Notes: generated by a model not told the origin, from the letters alone. A DNA stretch of 64,000 bases from Mycobacterium szulgai (GCF_002116635.1 NZ_LQPW01000176.1:1-64000); one strand, 5' to 3'; counted from the stretch's first letter, positions 26,070 to 34,561 are shown. A program made the numbers and translations.

Positions 26070-26867
26070 TTACTTGCGGGCGCGCAGGCCGTTGACGAAC
26101 GGGCATCCCATCAGCACCCGGATGGCTTGGCCGAGTCCGTTCATGTCGTCGACGGGCTTGTGAAACGGCAGCCGGATGTCGCGGTCGCCGTCGTTGCCCT
26201 CGACGCGGAAGCGCACGCCGTACCGGTCGAGACCAAGGGGCCGGACCTGTCCGCGTCGCAACGCCGCCGGCAGCCGGGACACCAGCCGCGCCACGACATC
26301 GTTGTGCCTGGTGGCCAGGTGCCACAGCAACGTCGACTCGATCTCGCAGAACGGATCGGGCCGGGCCGTAAGCAGATCATCGACGGTGACCGGCTCTGCG
26401 CCGGTCGCGTCGGTCACCACCACCGACGCGATCTCCAACCGCAGCAGTGTGTACCGCGCGCCGTCCTCCTCGTCGGGCGGGCTGGACCTCGGCGTCTCGA
26501 CTTGCAGCAGAACAGGATTGGGATCCTCGGTCGCGATCAGGTCGAGCAGTGTGGTCACCGCTTCCGTGGGGATTCGGTGCAACCTGCCGCGCACCCACAC
26601 CAGCGAGCGGACCGGCTCTCGCACCGGCAGCGGCGCGTAGTCGGTCAGCTCCAGCACCGCCTGCGACCCGCACCCCATTGCCTCGCCGCGCTCGGCCGGG
26701 ACCACCACGGCAAACGTCCCGTCGTAGAGCAAGTGGTGCAGAGGCGTGGCTATCGGCTCCGCGCCCTCCACCGCCAAGAGGGCCCCGCCCGCCCGGGCGC
26801 AGGCACTGCGGATGCGCTCTGCGGTCGTCGGCGTCGGATTTGTGACCGGCAGCACAATTACCTCCAT
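26070..26867 (-). CDS. Iron-regulated DUF2470-type protein (Rv3839 type)
   Basis: The 265-residue protein resembles the haem-oxygenase-like/DUF2470 group: an N-terminal region with VVPAERGEAMGCGSQAVLELTDYAPLPVREPVRSLVWVRGRL and a C-terminal half ending DIRLPFHKPVDDMNGLGQAIRVLMGC. The ATG at 26867 follows a strong IdeR box by 5 bases, so it should be repressed when iron is plentiful, as reported for Rv3839. Its exact role is unknown; haem or flavin handling is a guess from the fold. Probably co-transcribed with the LCP gene. Confidence 0.85.
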   Translation of the reverse strand: MEVIVLPVTNPTPTTAERIRSACARAGGALLAVEGAEPIATPLHHLLYDGTFAVVVPAERGEAMGCGSQAVLELTDYAPLPVREPVRSLVWVRGRLHRIPTEAVTTLLDLIATEDPNPVLLQVETPRSSPPDEEDGARYTLLRLEIASVVVTDATGAEPVTVDDLLTARPDPFCEIESTLLWHLATRHNDVVARLVSRLPAALRRGQVRPLGLDRYGVRFRVEGNDGDRDIRLPFHKPVDDMNGLGQAIRVLMGCPFVNGLRARK

Positions 26868-26872
26868 CGTGA

Positions 26873-26891
26873 TTAGGTAAGCCTAAGTTAA
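26873..26891. promoter_or_regulatory. IdeR box upstream of Rv3839-like gene
   Basis: Read on the minus strand the site is TTAACTTAGGCTTACCTAA and agrees at 16 of 19 positions with the IdeR consensus TTAGGTTAGGCTAACCTAA. It ends 5 bases before the Rv3839-like ATG and would block its transcription when IdeR is iron-loaded. It also lies 57 bases upstream of pheA. Confidence 0.8.
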
Positions 26892-26948
26892 CTTAGATCG
26901 ATGGGCGTGGCAAGGACCGATCGCCGCCGCGCCGTTAGGGTTGTCAGC

Positions 26949-27890
26949 GTGGCCCGCATCGCTTACCTCGGTCCGGCAGGAACGTTCACCGAGGCGGCGC
27001 TGCTCGAAATGACGGCCGCCAGACTGGTGCCGGCGCATGATCCGGTGAACCTGGACCGAGTGCCGGTGGAGAGCACGCCGGCGGCGCTGGACGCCGTCCG
27101 GGATGGGACGGCGGACTATGCGTGCGTGCCGATCGAGAACTCGATCGACGGCTCCCTGGCGCCGACTCTGGACAGCCTGGCCATTGGCGCTCCGCTGCAA
27201 GTGTTCGCGGAGACGACACTGGACGTGGCCTTCAGCATCGTCGTCCGGGCCGGCCGCAGCGCCGGCGACGTGCGCTCGGTCGCGGCCTTCCCGGTGGCCG
27301 CCGCACAGGTGCGGCGCTGGCTCATGGCCAATCTGCCCGGCGCCGAGTTGCACCCGGCCTATTCCAATGCCGACGCCGCGCGTCAGGTCGCCGACGGTCA
27401 TGTCGATGCCGCGGTGACTTCGCCGCTGGCCGCCGCGCATTATGCGCTTGCCGCCCTGGCCGAAGGTGTTGTAGACGAGTCCAGCGCGCGCACCCGCTTC
27501 GTCCTGATCGGCTTGCCGGCGCCGCCGCCGGCGCGCACCGGGGCCGATCGCACTTCGGCGATATTGCGCATCGACAACGTGCCCGGCGCCCTGCTGGATG
27601 CGCTCACCGAGTTCGGTATGCGCGGCATCGATCTCACCCGGATCGAATCGCGGCCCACCCGTACCGAATTGGGCACTTACATGTTCTTCGTCGACTGCAT
27701 CGGTCACATCGACGACTACGCCGTAGCCGAGGCACTCATGGCGCTGCACCGTCGTTGTGCCGATGTGAGATACCTGGGTTCCTGGCCGACCGGACAAGCT
27801 GGTGGCCTGGAGCCGCCGCCGCCGGACGAGGCTTTGCACTGGCTGGCGGGGTTGCGGGACGGAAAGCGAGTTACGGAGACGGGGGAATGA
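26949..27890 (+). CDS. pheA: Prephenate dehydratase
   Basis: The 313-residue enzyme makes phenylpyruvate from prephenate in phenylalanine synthesis. The catalytic domain (residues about 1-190) carries YLGPAGTFTEAA, VPIENSIDGSL and the ESSARTRFVLIG motif with the essential Thr-Arg-Phe. A C-terminal ACT domain (TSAILRIDNVPGALLDAL to ESRPTRTELGTYMFFVD) allows control by phenylalanine. The GTG at 26949 matches the M. tuberculosis start (Rv3838c); upstream codons are not family-like. It overlaps the next gene by 4 bases (ATGA). Confidence 0.95.
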   Translation: MARIAYLGPAGTFTEAALLEMTAARLVPAHDPVNLDRVPVESTPAALDAVRDGTADYACVPIENSIDGSLAPTLDSLAIGAPLQVFAETTLDVAFSIVVRAGRSAGDVRSVAAFPVAAAQVRRWLMANLPGAELHPAYSNADAARQVADGHVDAAVTSPLAAAHYALAALAEGVVDESSARTRFVLIGLPAPPPARTGADRTSAILRIDNVPGALLDALTEFGMRGIDLTRIESRPTRTELGTYMFFVDCIGHIDDYAVAEALMALHRRCADVRYLGSWPTGQAGGLEPPPPDEALHWLAGLRDGKRVTETGE

Positions 27891-28576
27891 GCGGTCGTTT
27901 GGTATTGCTGAGGCACGGCCAGTCGTATGGAAATGTCGAGCGGCGATTGGACACGTTGCCGCCGGGGGCGGCGTTGACCCCGTTGGGTCACGATCAGGCC
28001 CGAGCCTTCGCGCAGGGCTGTTACAGCCGGCCGGCCATGCTGGCGCACTCGGTGGCCACCAGGGCTTCGCAGACCGCCGCGGTGATAGCCGCTGAGCTCG
28101 ATCTGCCGCCCATCGAATTCGCCGGCATCCACGAGGTACAGGTCGGCGAGCTGGAGAACCGCAGCGACGACGAGGCGGTCGCCGAATTCAACGCCATCTA
28201 CGAGCGCTGGCATCGCGGTGAGCTGGACGTACCGCTGCCCGGCGGCGAGACGGCCAACGAGGTCCTGGACCGTTACGTCCCAGTGCTCACCGACCTGCGG
28301 CTGCGATACCTGGACAACGACGACTGGGACGGCGACATCGTGGTGGTCAGCCATGGCGCGGCGATCCGCCTTGCGTCGGCGGTGCTGGCCGGGGTGGACA
28401 GCAGCTTTGTCCTGGACAACCACCTGGAAAATGCCGAGTCGGTGGTGCTGAGCCCGATCACCGATGGGCGATGGAGTTGTGTGCGGTGGGGCGCCCGCAC
28501 GCCGCCGTTCTACCCCGAACCGGGGGCAACCCCGGTGCCGGACGCGGTGGCCTCAGGCACCGACCCGATGGGCTGA
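27887..28576 (+). CDS. Histidine phosphatase / phosphoglycerate-mutase-like protein
   Basis: The 229-residue protein is a two-histidine phosphatase: the phosphohistidine motif LRHGQSYGN is at residues 8-16, the acid/base Glu is in HEVQVGELENRS and the second His is in VVVSHGAAIRLAS. The substrate cannot be told from sequence; the same family includes phosphoglycerate mutases and several phosphatases. It corresponds to Rv3837c, and coupling to pheA by a 4-base overlap suggests co-expression. Its 3' end overlaps a convergent small gene by 24 bases. Confidence 0.88.
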   Translation: MSGRLVLLRHGQSYGNVERRLDTLPPGAALTPLGHDQARAFAQGCYSRPAMLAHSVATRASQTAAVIAAELDLPPIEFAGIHEVQVGELENRSDDEAVAEFNAIYERWHRGELDVPLPGGETANEVLDRYVPVLTDLRLRYLDNDDWDGDIVVVSHGAAIRLASAVLAGVDSSFVLDNHLENAESVVLSPITDGRWSCVRWGARTPPFYPEPGATPVPDAVASGTDPMG

Positions 28577-28765
28577 CCACCGGGCCTCTTCAGCGTCGGC
28601 GCACCTGCAGCCGATGGCATTGCAGTCGATGACGAAGGTGTGCGCGAACAACTCCGGGGCGACGCAATCCGCCTCGGTGCACTCAGGACGTCCCTCGATG
28701 TGGCGAATGATGGTGCCGTGGCAGTGATCTAAGCCTGCCCGGCAGTCGCGGCAGGGGGTATTCAT
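28553..28765 (-). CDS. Small cysteine/histidine-rich protein, 70 residues
   Basis: The 70-residue protein carries CRDCRAGLDHCHGT near the start, ECTEADC in the middle and DCNAIGCRCADAEEARW near the end: nine cysteines plus several histidines, probably binding metal. The pattern DCxxGxDHCHGTxIxH...AECTxxDC...HxFVIDC is one I associate with small conserved actinobacterial proteins. The ATG at 28765 is followed immediately by coding-like composition, and the end overlaps the convergent phosphatase gene by 24 bases. Function unknown. Confidence 0.65.
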   Translation of the reverse strand: MNTPCRDCRAGLDHCHGTIIRHIEGRPECTEADCVAPELFAHTFVIDCNAIGCRCADAEEARWSAHRVGA

Positions 28766-28830
28766 ATGCCGTTCATAGCATTAGTCCCCGACAAATGCGG
28801 GATGCCGCGCCTGTTGCCGCCGGCCCAAAA

Positions 28831-29181
28831 TCAGCCCCAGCCCAGTTCGTCTAGCCTGTCGTCGTCGATCCCGAAGTGGTGGGCGATCTCATGGACCACG
28901 GTGATCGCCACCTGATCGACCACCTCGTCATCGGATTCACAGACGTCCAGCAAGGCGTCGCGATAGATGGTGATGGCGTCCGGCAACGCCCCGGCGTAGT
29001 CGGAATCGCGCTCGGTCAACGCCACACCCTCATAGAGGCCGAGCAGGTCGTCGTCTTCGGGATGGCGGTCGGCGACCAGCACGACAACGTTGTCCATCGC
29101 GGCGGCCAGCTGGGGCGGGATCAGGTCGAGTGCATCGGAGACCAGCTCGTCGAATCGCTGCGGGTCCATCCCAACGGCCAC
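28831..29181 (-). CDS. Zincin-type metallopeptidase-like protein (Rv3836 type)
   Basis: The 116-residue protein ends with a zinc metallopeptidase signature, VTVVHEIAHHFGIDDDRL (HExxHHxGI), preceded by EGVALTERDSDYAGALPDAITIYRDALLDVC. This is the MPN/zincin-like family once called DUF1025. No signal peptide, so it would act in the cytoplasm; substrates unknown. The GTG at 29181 begins 4 bases after the Rv3835-like stop; an ATG at 29169 is the alternative. Confidence 0.85.
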   Translation of the reverse strand: MAVGMDPQRFDELVSDALDLIPPQLAAAMDNVVVLVADRHPEDDDLLGLYEGVALTERDSDYAGALPDAITIYRDALLDVCESDDEVVDQVAITVVHEIAHHFGIDDDRLDELGWG

Positions 29182-29185
29182 CGCG

Positions 29186-30559
29186 TTAGCCCGCGGGCGC
29201 CGGCTCGGCGGGTGCCTGTCCTTCTGGCGCCGGCGCAGGCGCTGGCGCAGGCGCTGGCGCGGGGGCGCCGGCGCCGCCGTCCGCTGGCGGCGGGTTCTCC
29301 GCCGGCGGTTGGGTGGCCGTGGGCGCCTGGGAGGCCGGGGCTGCCGGCGCCCGCGACGGCGTGACCACCGGCTGCTGGTTGGGCAGGTGCTGGTTGCCCG
29401 GGGGAGTCGTGGGGACCTGCTGTGCCGGGGCCTGGGGCACCTGCGGAGGCAACTGGACCGGAATCGGCGGCAGGGTCAGCCGCTCTTCGGGGATGTCCGG
29501 CGGGGGGACGGGCGGCTGGCCATTGATCAGCAGCTGGCCCTTGGCGCTGCCGACCAGCGTGGCCCAGCCGCCGTTGCCGAGGGTCGCGCCGATGCTGCAG
29601 GCGACTTCGCGGCTGCCGGCCGACCAGCTGGGCAGCGAAAGTGTGGGGTAGATCAGGGTCAGCGTGGTGGTCCGCAGCTTCAGCGGCGCCAGGTACGCGT
29701 CCGTCATCCGGGTGCAGGCGTCCTTGATGAACCCGTCCTGTTCCTGTTCGGCAGGCAGGGCGTTGGGGAACTTCTCGGCCAGGTTGACCGTGCCGGTTAC
29801 CTCCATGGCGTGCGGCGCCGCGCAGTCGACGGGCACGTCGACCGGTTGATTGGTGGTCGGGTCGATACCCAGGCAGGTGCCCGCCGGCCACACCTTGGAC
29901 TGGTCGATGTCGGCGACCTTGCCCTTGAACGCGAGCTGCTGGTTGTTCGGGCCGGGCAGCTGCAGGCCGCACAGCATGCGGCGTTCGCCGGCCTGGCGCC
30001 AAGCGCGGTCGCCCGACCACAGCATGCTGACGGTGAACTTGCTGTTCGGATCGAACTTGGGTCCCAGGTAGCGGCGTACAGCGGGATCGCACTGCTCCTG
30101 GCTGATCTGCTGGATGCGCGCCGGCGAGGGCGGGGCGGCGTTGGGGCCATACTCCGAGCCGGGGAAGGTCCGCATGTCGATGGATTCGGCGACTTCGAAG
30201 CGGTGGTCGTCACTGCAGTTGACGATGGTCGCCGACTCCGGGGTGCCATCCGGCCAGTTCAGGCAGTTGCCACTGGTGGCGCGGTTGAAGGCGGCGTTGC
30301 TCTTGGCGCCGGTACTGGGCACCGGATTGCTGTCGATGTAGCCGGCCAGCCGGCCCGGTCCGGTGCCGACGGTGGGCAACGCCGTCACCAGCCCGGCGAT
30401 CAATAGGCCACCCAGGGCGGTTAGCAGCAGCCCGCGCCGGGTCGCCGAGGCCTGTAGGCCGCGCGGCCACCTCAGCTTGCGCGCCGGCTGTGCTGCCCCG
30501 TCGGTTTCGGGGTCGGCCGGTAGCAGTTCCGTCTCGGGCGCATCCAACATCCGCTCCAT
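29186..30559 (-). CDS. Septum-formation-domain membrane protein (Rv3835 type)
   Basis: The 457-residue protein has an acidic N-terminal tail, one membrane helix (about residues 43-62, LLLTALGGLLIAGLVTALP), then an outside region with two cysteine units, GNCLNW...VNCSDDHRFEV and GTCLGI...VDCAAPHAMEV. These match the Septum_form domain. A long Pro/Ala/Gln tail follows, ending in AP repeats (APAPAPAPAPAPAPEG). The envelope location and the domain name suggest a link to cell division, but this is not proven. Probably an operon with the metallopeptidase gene downstream. Confidence 0.85.
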   Translation of the reverse strand: MERMLDAPETELLPADPETDGAAQPARKLRWPRGLQASATRRGLLLTALGGLLIAGLVTALPTVGTGPGRLAGYIDSNPVPSTGAKSNAAFNRATSGNCLNWPDGTPESATIVNCSDDHRFEVAESIDMRTFPGSEYGPNAAPPSPARIQQISQEQCDPAVRRYLGPKFDPNSKFTVSMLWSGDRAWRQAGERRMLCGLQLPGPNNQQLAFKGKVADIDQSKVWPAGTCLGIDPTTNQPVDVPVDCAAPHAMEVTGTVNLAEKFPNALPAEQEQDGFIKDACTRMTDAYLAPLKLRTTTLTLIYPTLSLPSWSAGSREVACSIGATLGNGGWATLVGSAKGQLLINGQPPVPPPDIPEERLTLPPIPVQLPPQVPQAPAQQVPTTPPGNQHLPNQQPVVTPSRAPAAPASQAPTATQPPAENPPPADGGAGAPAPAPAPAPAPAPEGQAPAEPAPAG

Positions 30560-30659
30560 TCTGACAGGCCCTACACAGGGGCGTTACAAATGTTGCCGAT
30601 GTGAGACCCGGTACGGGTGCTGTGCCGTGACGGCGCCGTCAAAAAGTAGTCTGGCGCCC

Positions 30660-31919
30660 GTGATCGACCTGAAGCTGCTCCGGGAAGACCCCGACGCCGT
30701 CCGCCGTTCTCAACTCAGCCGTGGCGAAGACCCGGCGTTGGTCGATGCGCTGTTGACGGCTGACGCCGCCCGCCGCGCCGCGATCTCCTCGGCCGACACG
30801 CTGCGCGCCGAGCAGAAGACCGCCAGTAAGAGCGTGGGCGCCGCGTCTGCCGAGCAGCGACCGGCGTTGCTGGCGCGGGCCAAGGACCTCGCCGAGCAGG
30901 TGAAGGCCGCCGAAGCGGGCCAGGCCGAAGCGGAGGCGGCGCTTACCGCGGCACACATGGCGATCTCCAACGTGGTGATCGACGGGGTCCCCGCCGGTGG
31001 CGAGGACGACTACGCGGTGCTCGACGTCGTCGGTGAGCCCGCTGCGCTGGATCACCCGAAGGACCATCTGGAACTCGGCGAGTCGCTGGGTTTGATCGAC
31101 ATGACGCGCGGCGCGAAGGTATCCGGCTCGCGGTTCTACTTTCTGACCGGACGGGGCGCGCTACTGCAGCTGGGGCTGCTGCAGCTGGCGCTGGGGGTGG
31201 CCGTCGACAACGGCTTTACGCCGATGATTCCGCCGGTGCTGGTGCGTCCCGAAATCATGGCCGGCACCGGATTTCTGGGTGCCCACGCCGACGAGGTGTA
31301 CCGGGTGGAGGGCGACGACCTCTATCTGGTGGGCACCTCCGAGGTTCCGCTGGCCGGATATCACTCCGACGAGATCCTCGACCTGTCCAATGGGCCGCTG
31401 CGCTACGCGGGCTGGTCGTCATGTTTCCGGCGCGAAGCCGGCAGCTACGGCAAGGACACCCGCGGCATCATCCGGGTGCACCAGTTCGACAAGGTCGAGG
31501 CCTTCATCTATTGCCAGCCTGGTGACGCTGAAGCCGAGCACCAGCGGCTGCTGGGCTGGCAGCGCGAGATGCTGGCCCGCATCGAGGTGCCGTATCGGGT
31601 GATCGACGTGGCCGCGGGCGACCTGGGCTCCTCGGCCGCGCGCAAGTTCGACTGCGAAGCCTGGGTTCCGACGCAGGGCGCCTACCGCGAGCTGACCTCG
31701 ACCTCGAACTGCACCACGTTTCAGGCGCGCCGCCTGTCGACGCGCTACCGGGACACGGCAGGCAAACCGCAGATCGCGGCCACGCTGAATGGCACGCTGG
31801 GCACCACCCGCTGGCTGGTTGCGATCCTGGAGAACCACCAGCAGCCCGACGGCAGTGTCAGGGTTCCCAGTGCGCTGGTTCCGTTCGTCGGTGCCGAGGT
31901 GCTGGAGCCGGTTGGTTAG
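30660..31919 (+). CDS. serS: Seryl-tRNA synthetase
   Basis: The 419-residue class II synthetase charges tRNA-Ser. The N-terminal antiparallel coiled coil (about residues 25-105) grips the long variable arm. Class II motifs 2 (CFRREAGSYGKDTRG) and 3 (LNGTLGTTRWLVAILENHQ) are intact, as is the serine-binding TSE (VGTSEVPL). The GTG at 30660 gives exactly the M. tuberculosis length (Rv3834c). The 100-base leader back to the divergent Rv3835-like gene shows no T-box. Confidence 0.97.
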   Translation: MIDLKLLREDPDAVRRSQLSRGEDPALVDALLTADAARRAAISSADTLRAEQKTASKSVGAASAEQRPALLARAKDLAEQVKAAEAGQAEAEAALTAAHMAISNVVIDGVPAGGEDDYAVLDVVGEPAALDHPKDHLELGESLGLIDMTRGAKVSGSRFYFLTGRGALLQLGLLQLALGVAVDNGFTPMIPPVLVRPEIMAGTGFLGAHADEVYRVEGDDLYLVGTSEVPLAGYHSDEILDLSNGPLRYAGWSSCFRREAGSYGKDTRGIIRVHQFDKVEAFIYCQPGDAEAEHQRLLGWQREMLARIEVPYRVIDVAAGDLGSSAARKFDCEAWVPTQGAYRELTSTSNCTTFQARRLSTRYRDTAGKPQIAATLNGTLGTTRWLVAILENHQQPDGSVRVPSALVPFVGAEVLEPVG

Positions 31920-31920
31920 T

Positions 31921-32020
31921 GGCGATCGCGAGCGCGGCGGAGCCGGGCGAAGCGGGTCGTCACCATCGGGCCGTGGCGATCGCGAGCGCGGCGGAGCGGG
32001 CGAAGCGGGTCACCATCGGG
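31921..32020. repeat. Two tandem copies of a ~48-bp intergenic repeat
   Basis: Copy 1 (31921-31970) and copy 2 (31975-32020) share GGCGATCGCGAGCGCGGCGG at the start and CACCATCGGG at the end. Copy 2 has lost one C and a CGT triplet. Similar GCGAGCGCGGCGGAGC sequences are, as I recall, scattered in mycobacterial intergenic DNA. The second copy runs 11 bases into the 3' end of the AraC gene. Confidence 0.75.
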
Positions 32021-32756
32021 CAGCGGCGTGACCCGGCGTGTGTCCGAAGGCGCGCCGGTAGGTGTCGATGAAGGCGCTCGGGCTGGACCAGCCGCATTGC
32101 GCGGCCACCGAAGTGACGTCGCGTCGCTCGGCGAGCAGCATCAGCGCGTGTTGCAGGCGCAGCTGAGTCCGCCATTGCGGGAACGTCATCGCCATCTCGT
32201 CGCTGAACAGCCGGCTCAGCGTGCGCTGGCTGACGCCGATTCGATTGCCGATCTGTTGCAAGGTCAACGGCTCGGTCAGGTTGTCGGCGATCAATGCGCA
32301 CGCTTGGCGTAGCCGGCTATCGGCCGGAGTGGGAATCCAGAACGACTCGCGGATGCTGGTTGTTCGCAATTGATCGTGCAGCACGGCCAGCATCCGGTGA
32401 TGCTCGTCGGTGTCGGTTCCATCGGTTTGCGAACACGCGACGATCAATTCGCGCATCAAGGGTGTGATCGCAAGGACCGCCGGTGCGGTGGGTCCCGCTC
32501 GGTAGCGCCCCGGATCCAGTGCCACGCCATGGAATTGGGTGTGGCCGTGGAACTTGTGTTCGTGCCAATAGCCCGCCGGTATCCAGATCGCTCGATTGGC
32601 CGGCGTGATCCAGGTTCCCGCGGGAGTGGTTACCGACACCGCACCCGCCGACGGATAGACGATCTGGTGTAGCGGATGTCGGTGCCGTTCGATCCGCGCG
32701 CCCGGCGCGAGCGCCTGCGAAGAGGTCGCTCGCCCATGGTGGCTGTTTTCCGACAT
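32010..32756 (-). CDS. AraC-family transcriptional regulator (Rv3833 type)
   Basis: The 248-residue protein has an N-terminal cupin (IERHRHPLHQIVYPSAGAVSV, WIPAGYWHEHKF) and a C-terminal double helix-turn-helix: LTLQQIGNRIGVSQRTLSRLFSDEM and VTSVAAQCGWSSPSAFIDTYRRAFGHTPG. The cupin may sense a small ligand. It corresponds to Rv3833 and is divergent from a methyltransferase gene 56 bases away, its likely target. The ATG at 32756 was chosen because earlier in-frame sequence is not family-like. Its last codons lie in the intergenic repeat. Confidence 0.87.
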   Translation of the reverse strand: MSENSHHGRATSSQALAPGARIERHRHPLHQIVYPSAGAVSVTTPAGTWITPANRAIWIPAGYWHEHKFHGHTQFHGVALDPGRYRAGPTAPAVLAITPLMRELIVACSQTDGTDTDEHHRMLAVLHDQLRTTSIRESFWIPTPADSRLRQACALIADNLTEPLTLQQIGNRIGVSQRTLSRLFSDEMAMTFPQWRTQLRLQHALMLLAERRDVTSVAAQCGWSSPSAFIDTYRRAFGHTPGHAAARW

Positions 32757-32812
32757 AATGAGGCAGAATATCGGAAGCCTGCCGCGACGGTAGCCGCCTA
32801 GTCTTCTGCGGT

Positions 32813-33388
32813 ATGAGTATGAATCTCCTCCACCGCCGCCGGTGCAGCTCGGCGGGATGGGCCACCATGGTGGCCGACCAACTGTTGCCCTGGTCCTTAC
32901 GTCACGTCGAATTAGGCTCGCGCACACTGGAAATCGGCCCCGGCTACGGCGCGACATTACAGGCACTCCTGGGCCGGACCGACTCGCTTACCGCCGTCGA
33001 GGTCGACAGCTCAATGGCCGACCGCTTGGACCGGTTGTACGGCGAGCGGGCACACATCATCCACGGCGACGGCGCCAACACCGGACTGCCCGACCGCCAC
33101 TTCTCCTCGGTGGTGTGCTTCACGATGCTGCACCATGTGCCCAGCACCGAGCTGCAGGACCAACTGTTCGCCGAGGCGTTTCGAGTGCTGCAACCGGGCG
33201 GCGTTTTCGCCGGCAGCGACGGTGTGCCGACACTGCCGTTTCGGCTGATCCACATCGCCGACACCTACAACCCGATTGCCCCGAAGGACCTGCCTGGCCG
33301 GCTTCGAAGCGCAGGGTTCACCGACGTCCACATCGATGTGGCAGGCGGCCGACAGCGCTGGCGGGCCACCAAACCCGGTGCCGTTTAA
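32813..33388 (+). CDS. SAM-dependent methyltransferase (Rv3832c type)
   Basis: The 191-residue class I methyltransferase shows motif I LEIGPGYGAT (about residues 39-48), the acidic end of strand 2 (AVEVDSSMADRL), motif II/III DGANTGLPDRHFSSVVCFTMLHHV and FRVLQPGGVFAGSD. Acceptor unknown; the fold is shared by many small-molecule methylases. Divergent from the AraC regulator, which may control it, and overlapping the convergent membrane-protein gene by 4 bases. Confidence 0.85.
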   Translation: MSMNLLHRRRCSSAGWATMVADQLLPWSLRHVELGSRTLEIGPGYGATLQALLGRTDSLTAVEVDSSMADRLDRLYGERAHIIHGDGANTGLPDRHFSSVVCFTMLHHVPSTELQDQLFAEAFRVLQPGGVFAGSDGVPTLPFRLIHIADTYNPIAPKDLPGRLRSAGFTDVHIDVAGGRQRWRATKPGAV

Positions 33389-33864
33389 GCGTTTATCGCC
33401 TGGCGGGATTGTTCGTGGCGGCGTTGCCGCTCGATGGTCGCGAAGTAGAAGGCAAACGGGAAAGCGAAGCTGGTGAAAAAGCTGGACAGAAAGAACAGCC
33501 ACGGACGCCGCAAACCACGCCGGTAGCCGTCGATGATGGTGAACACCGGCATCAGAATGACATTGGCGATCATGTAGTCCTGGTTACCCGAGCCGCACGC
33601 CGGGGTGGCGAACTGCCCCTTGATGAAATTCGGGTAGCTGGCGGGGCCCGAGATGATGTTGCCTTGCCCGTGCGCGTCGAGCACGAAGTGGATGTTGAAG
33701 TAGTAGCCCAGCGCGATCGACGCGATGCCGGCAGCGTAAAACACGCATTCCAGCGGCGATAGCCACGGCCCGTTGGCCGGCTTGGCGTAGACCTTCGGGT
33801 TGGACGCGATGATCCATCCGATGCAAGCCAGCCCGAGCAGAAAGTGGACGATGATGGAGACCAT
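33385..33864 (-). CDS. DUF2834-like membrane protein (Rv3831 position)
   Basis: The 159-residue protein has four likely membrane helices (about residues 3-20, 39-57, 96-113 and 122-144), a proline-bearing loop (PKVYAKPANGPWLSPLE) and a basic tail (ERQRRHEQSRQAINA). I recognise no catalytic motif; the nearest idea is the small DUF2834-type membrane family. It is divergent from the TetR gene, and the TetR operator palindrome lies in the 70 bases between them, so it is probably in that regulon. Confidence 0.75.
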   Translation of the reverse strand: MVSIIVHFLLGLACIGWIIASNPKVYAKPANGPWLSPLECVFYAAGIASIALGYYFNIHFVLDAHGQGNIISGPASYPNFIKGQFATPACGSGNQDYMIANVILMPVFTIIDGYRRGLRRPWLFFLSSFFTSFAFPFAFYFATIERQRRHEQSRQAINA

Positions 33865-33888
33865 GGCCGCAGTTTGGCTCGCTGCTTA

Positions 33889-33914
33889 AAGTTTTGTCAA
33901 TAGTGACAGAACTT
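33889..33914. promoter_or_regulatory. TetR operator palindrome, site 1
   Basis: AAGTTTTGTCA (33889-33899) and TGACAGAACTT (33904-33914) are inverted arms (10 of 11 pairs) around ATAG, midway between the membrane-protein gene and the TetR gene. The same palindrome occurs at 34548-34573, so both belong to one regulator, most simply the TetR protein encoded between them. Confidence 0.75.
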
Positions 33915-33934
33915 GTGCTGGTACCTTAACTGCC

Positions 33935-34561
33935 ATGGTCCGGCCGGCTCAGACGGTGCGCAGTGAACGCACCCGGGAGGCATTGCGACAAGCTGCGCTG
34001 GTGCGATTTCTGGCCCAGGGGGTTGAGGACACCTCGGCCGAACAGATCGCCGCCGACGCCGGCGTTTCGCTGCGTACCTTCTATCGCCACTTCGGCTCCA
34101 AGCACGATCTGTTGTTTGCCGACTACACCGGGCTGCACTGGTTTCGCGCGGCGCTGGATGCCAGGCCTGCCGACGAGCCCGTCATCGATTCGGTGCAGGC
34201 GGCTATCTTCGCCTTCCCCTATGACGTTGAGGCCGTGACCAAAATCGCCGCGTTACGGGGTGGCGAGCTCGACCAGGGCCGCATCGTCCGCCATATCCGC
34301 GACGTGCAGGCCGACCTCGCCGAAGCTATCGAGGCACAACTGCACAAGCGTAGCTGCGCGGCCAACCCCGCGCCGGATGCGCGACTGCGCACCACAGTGA
34401 TCGGCCGCTGCATCGCGGCCGCGGTGTTCGGTGCCATGGAGGCCTGGATGGTCGGCGACGACCGATCACTCGGTGAGCTGGCCAGGATGTCGCACGTGGC
34501 GCTGGAGTCGCTGCGGGCCGGCATCAGCGACAGCTGGGTGAGCCACCAAGTTTCGTCATAA
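33935..34561 (+). CDS. TetR-family regulator (Rv3830c type)
   Basis: The 208-residue protein has a standard N-terminal TetR helix-turn-helix (TSAEQIAADAGVSLRTFYRHFGSKHDLLF, about residues 33-62) and a variable helical ligand domain. It lies between two near-identical palindromes at 33889 and 34548, so it probably represses itself, the divergent membrane protein and the downstream oxidoreductase. The stop codon lies inside the second palindrome. The ligand is unknown, although the target suggests a carotenoid-like or lipid compound. Confidence 0.9.
   Translation: MVRPAQTVRSERTREALRQAALVRFLAQGVEDTSAEQIAADAGVSLRTFYRHFGSKHDLLFADYTGLHWFRAALDARPADEPVIDSVQAAIFAFPYDVEAVTKIAALRGGELDQGRIVRHIRDVQADLAEAIEAQLHKRSCAANPAPDARLRTTVIGRCIAAAVFGAMEAWMVGDDRSLGELARMSHVALESLRAGISDSWVSHQVSS

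Noticed and set aside
27122..28576. Single long frame joining the pheA region to the mutase gene
   Set aside because: The upstream part is an out-of-frame reading of pheA; the real mutase start is the ATG at 27887.
30560..30659. Possible T-box riboswitch before serS
   Set aside because: Only 100 bases, with no T-box sequence or specifier-loop structure visible.
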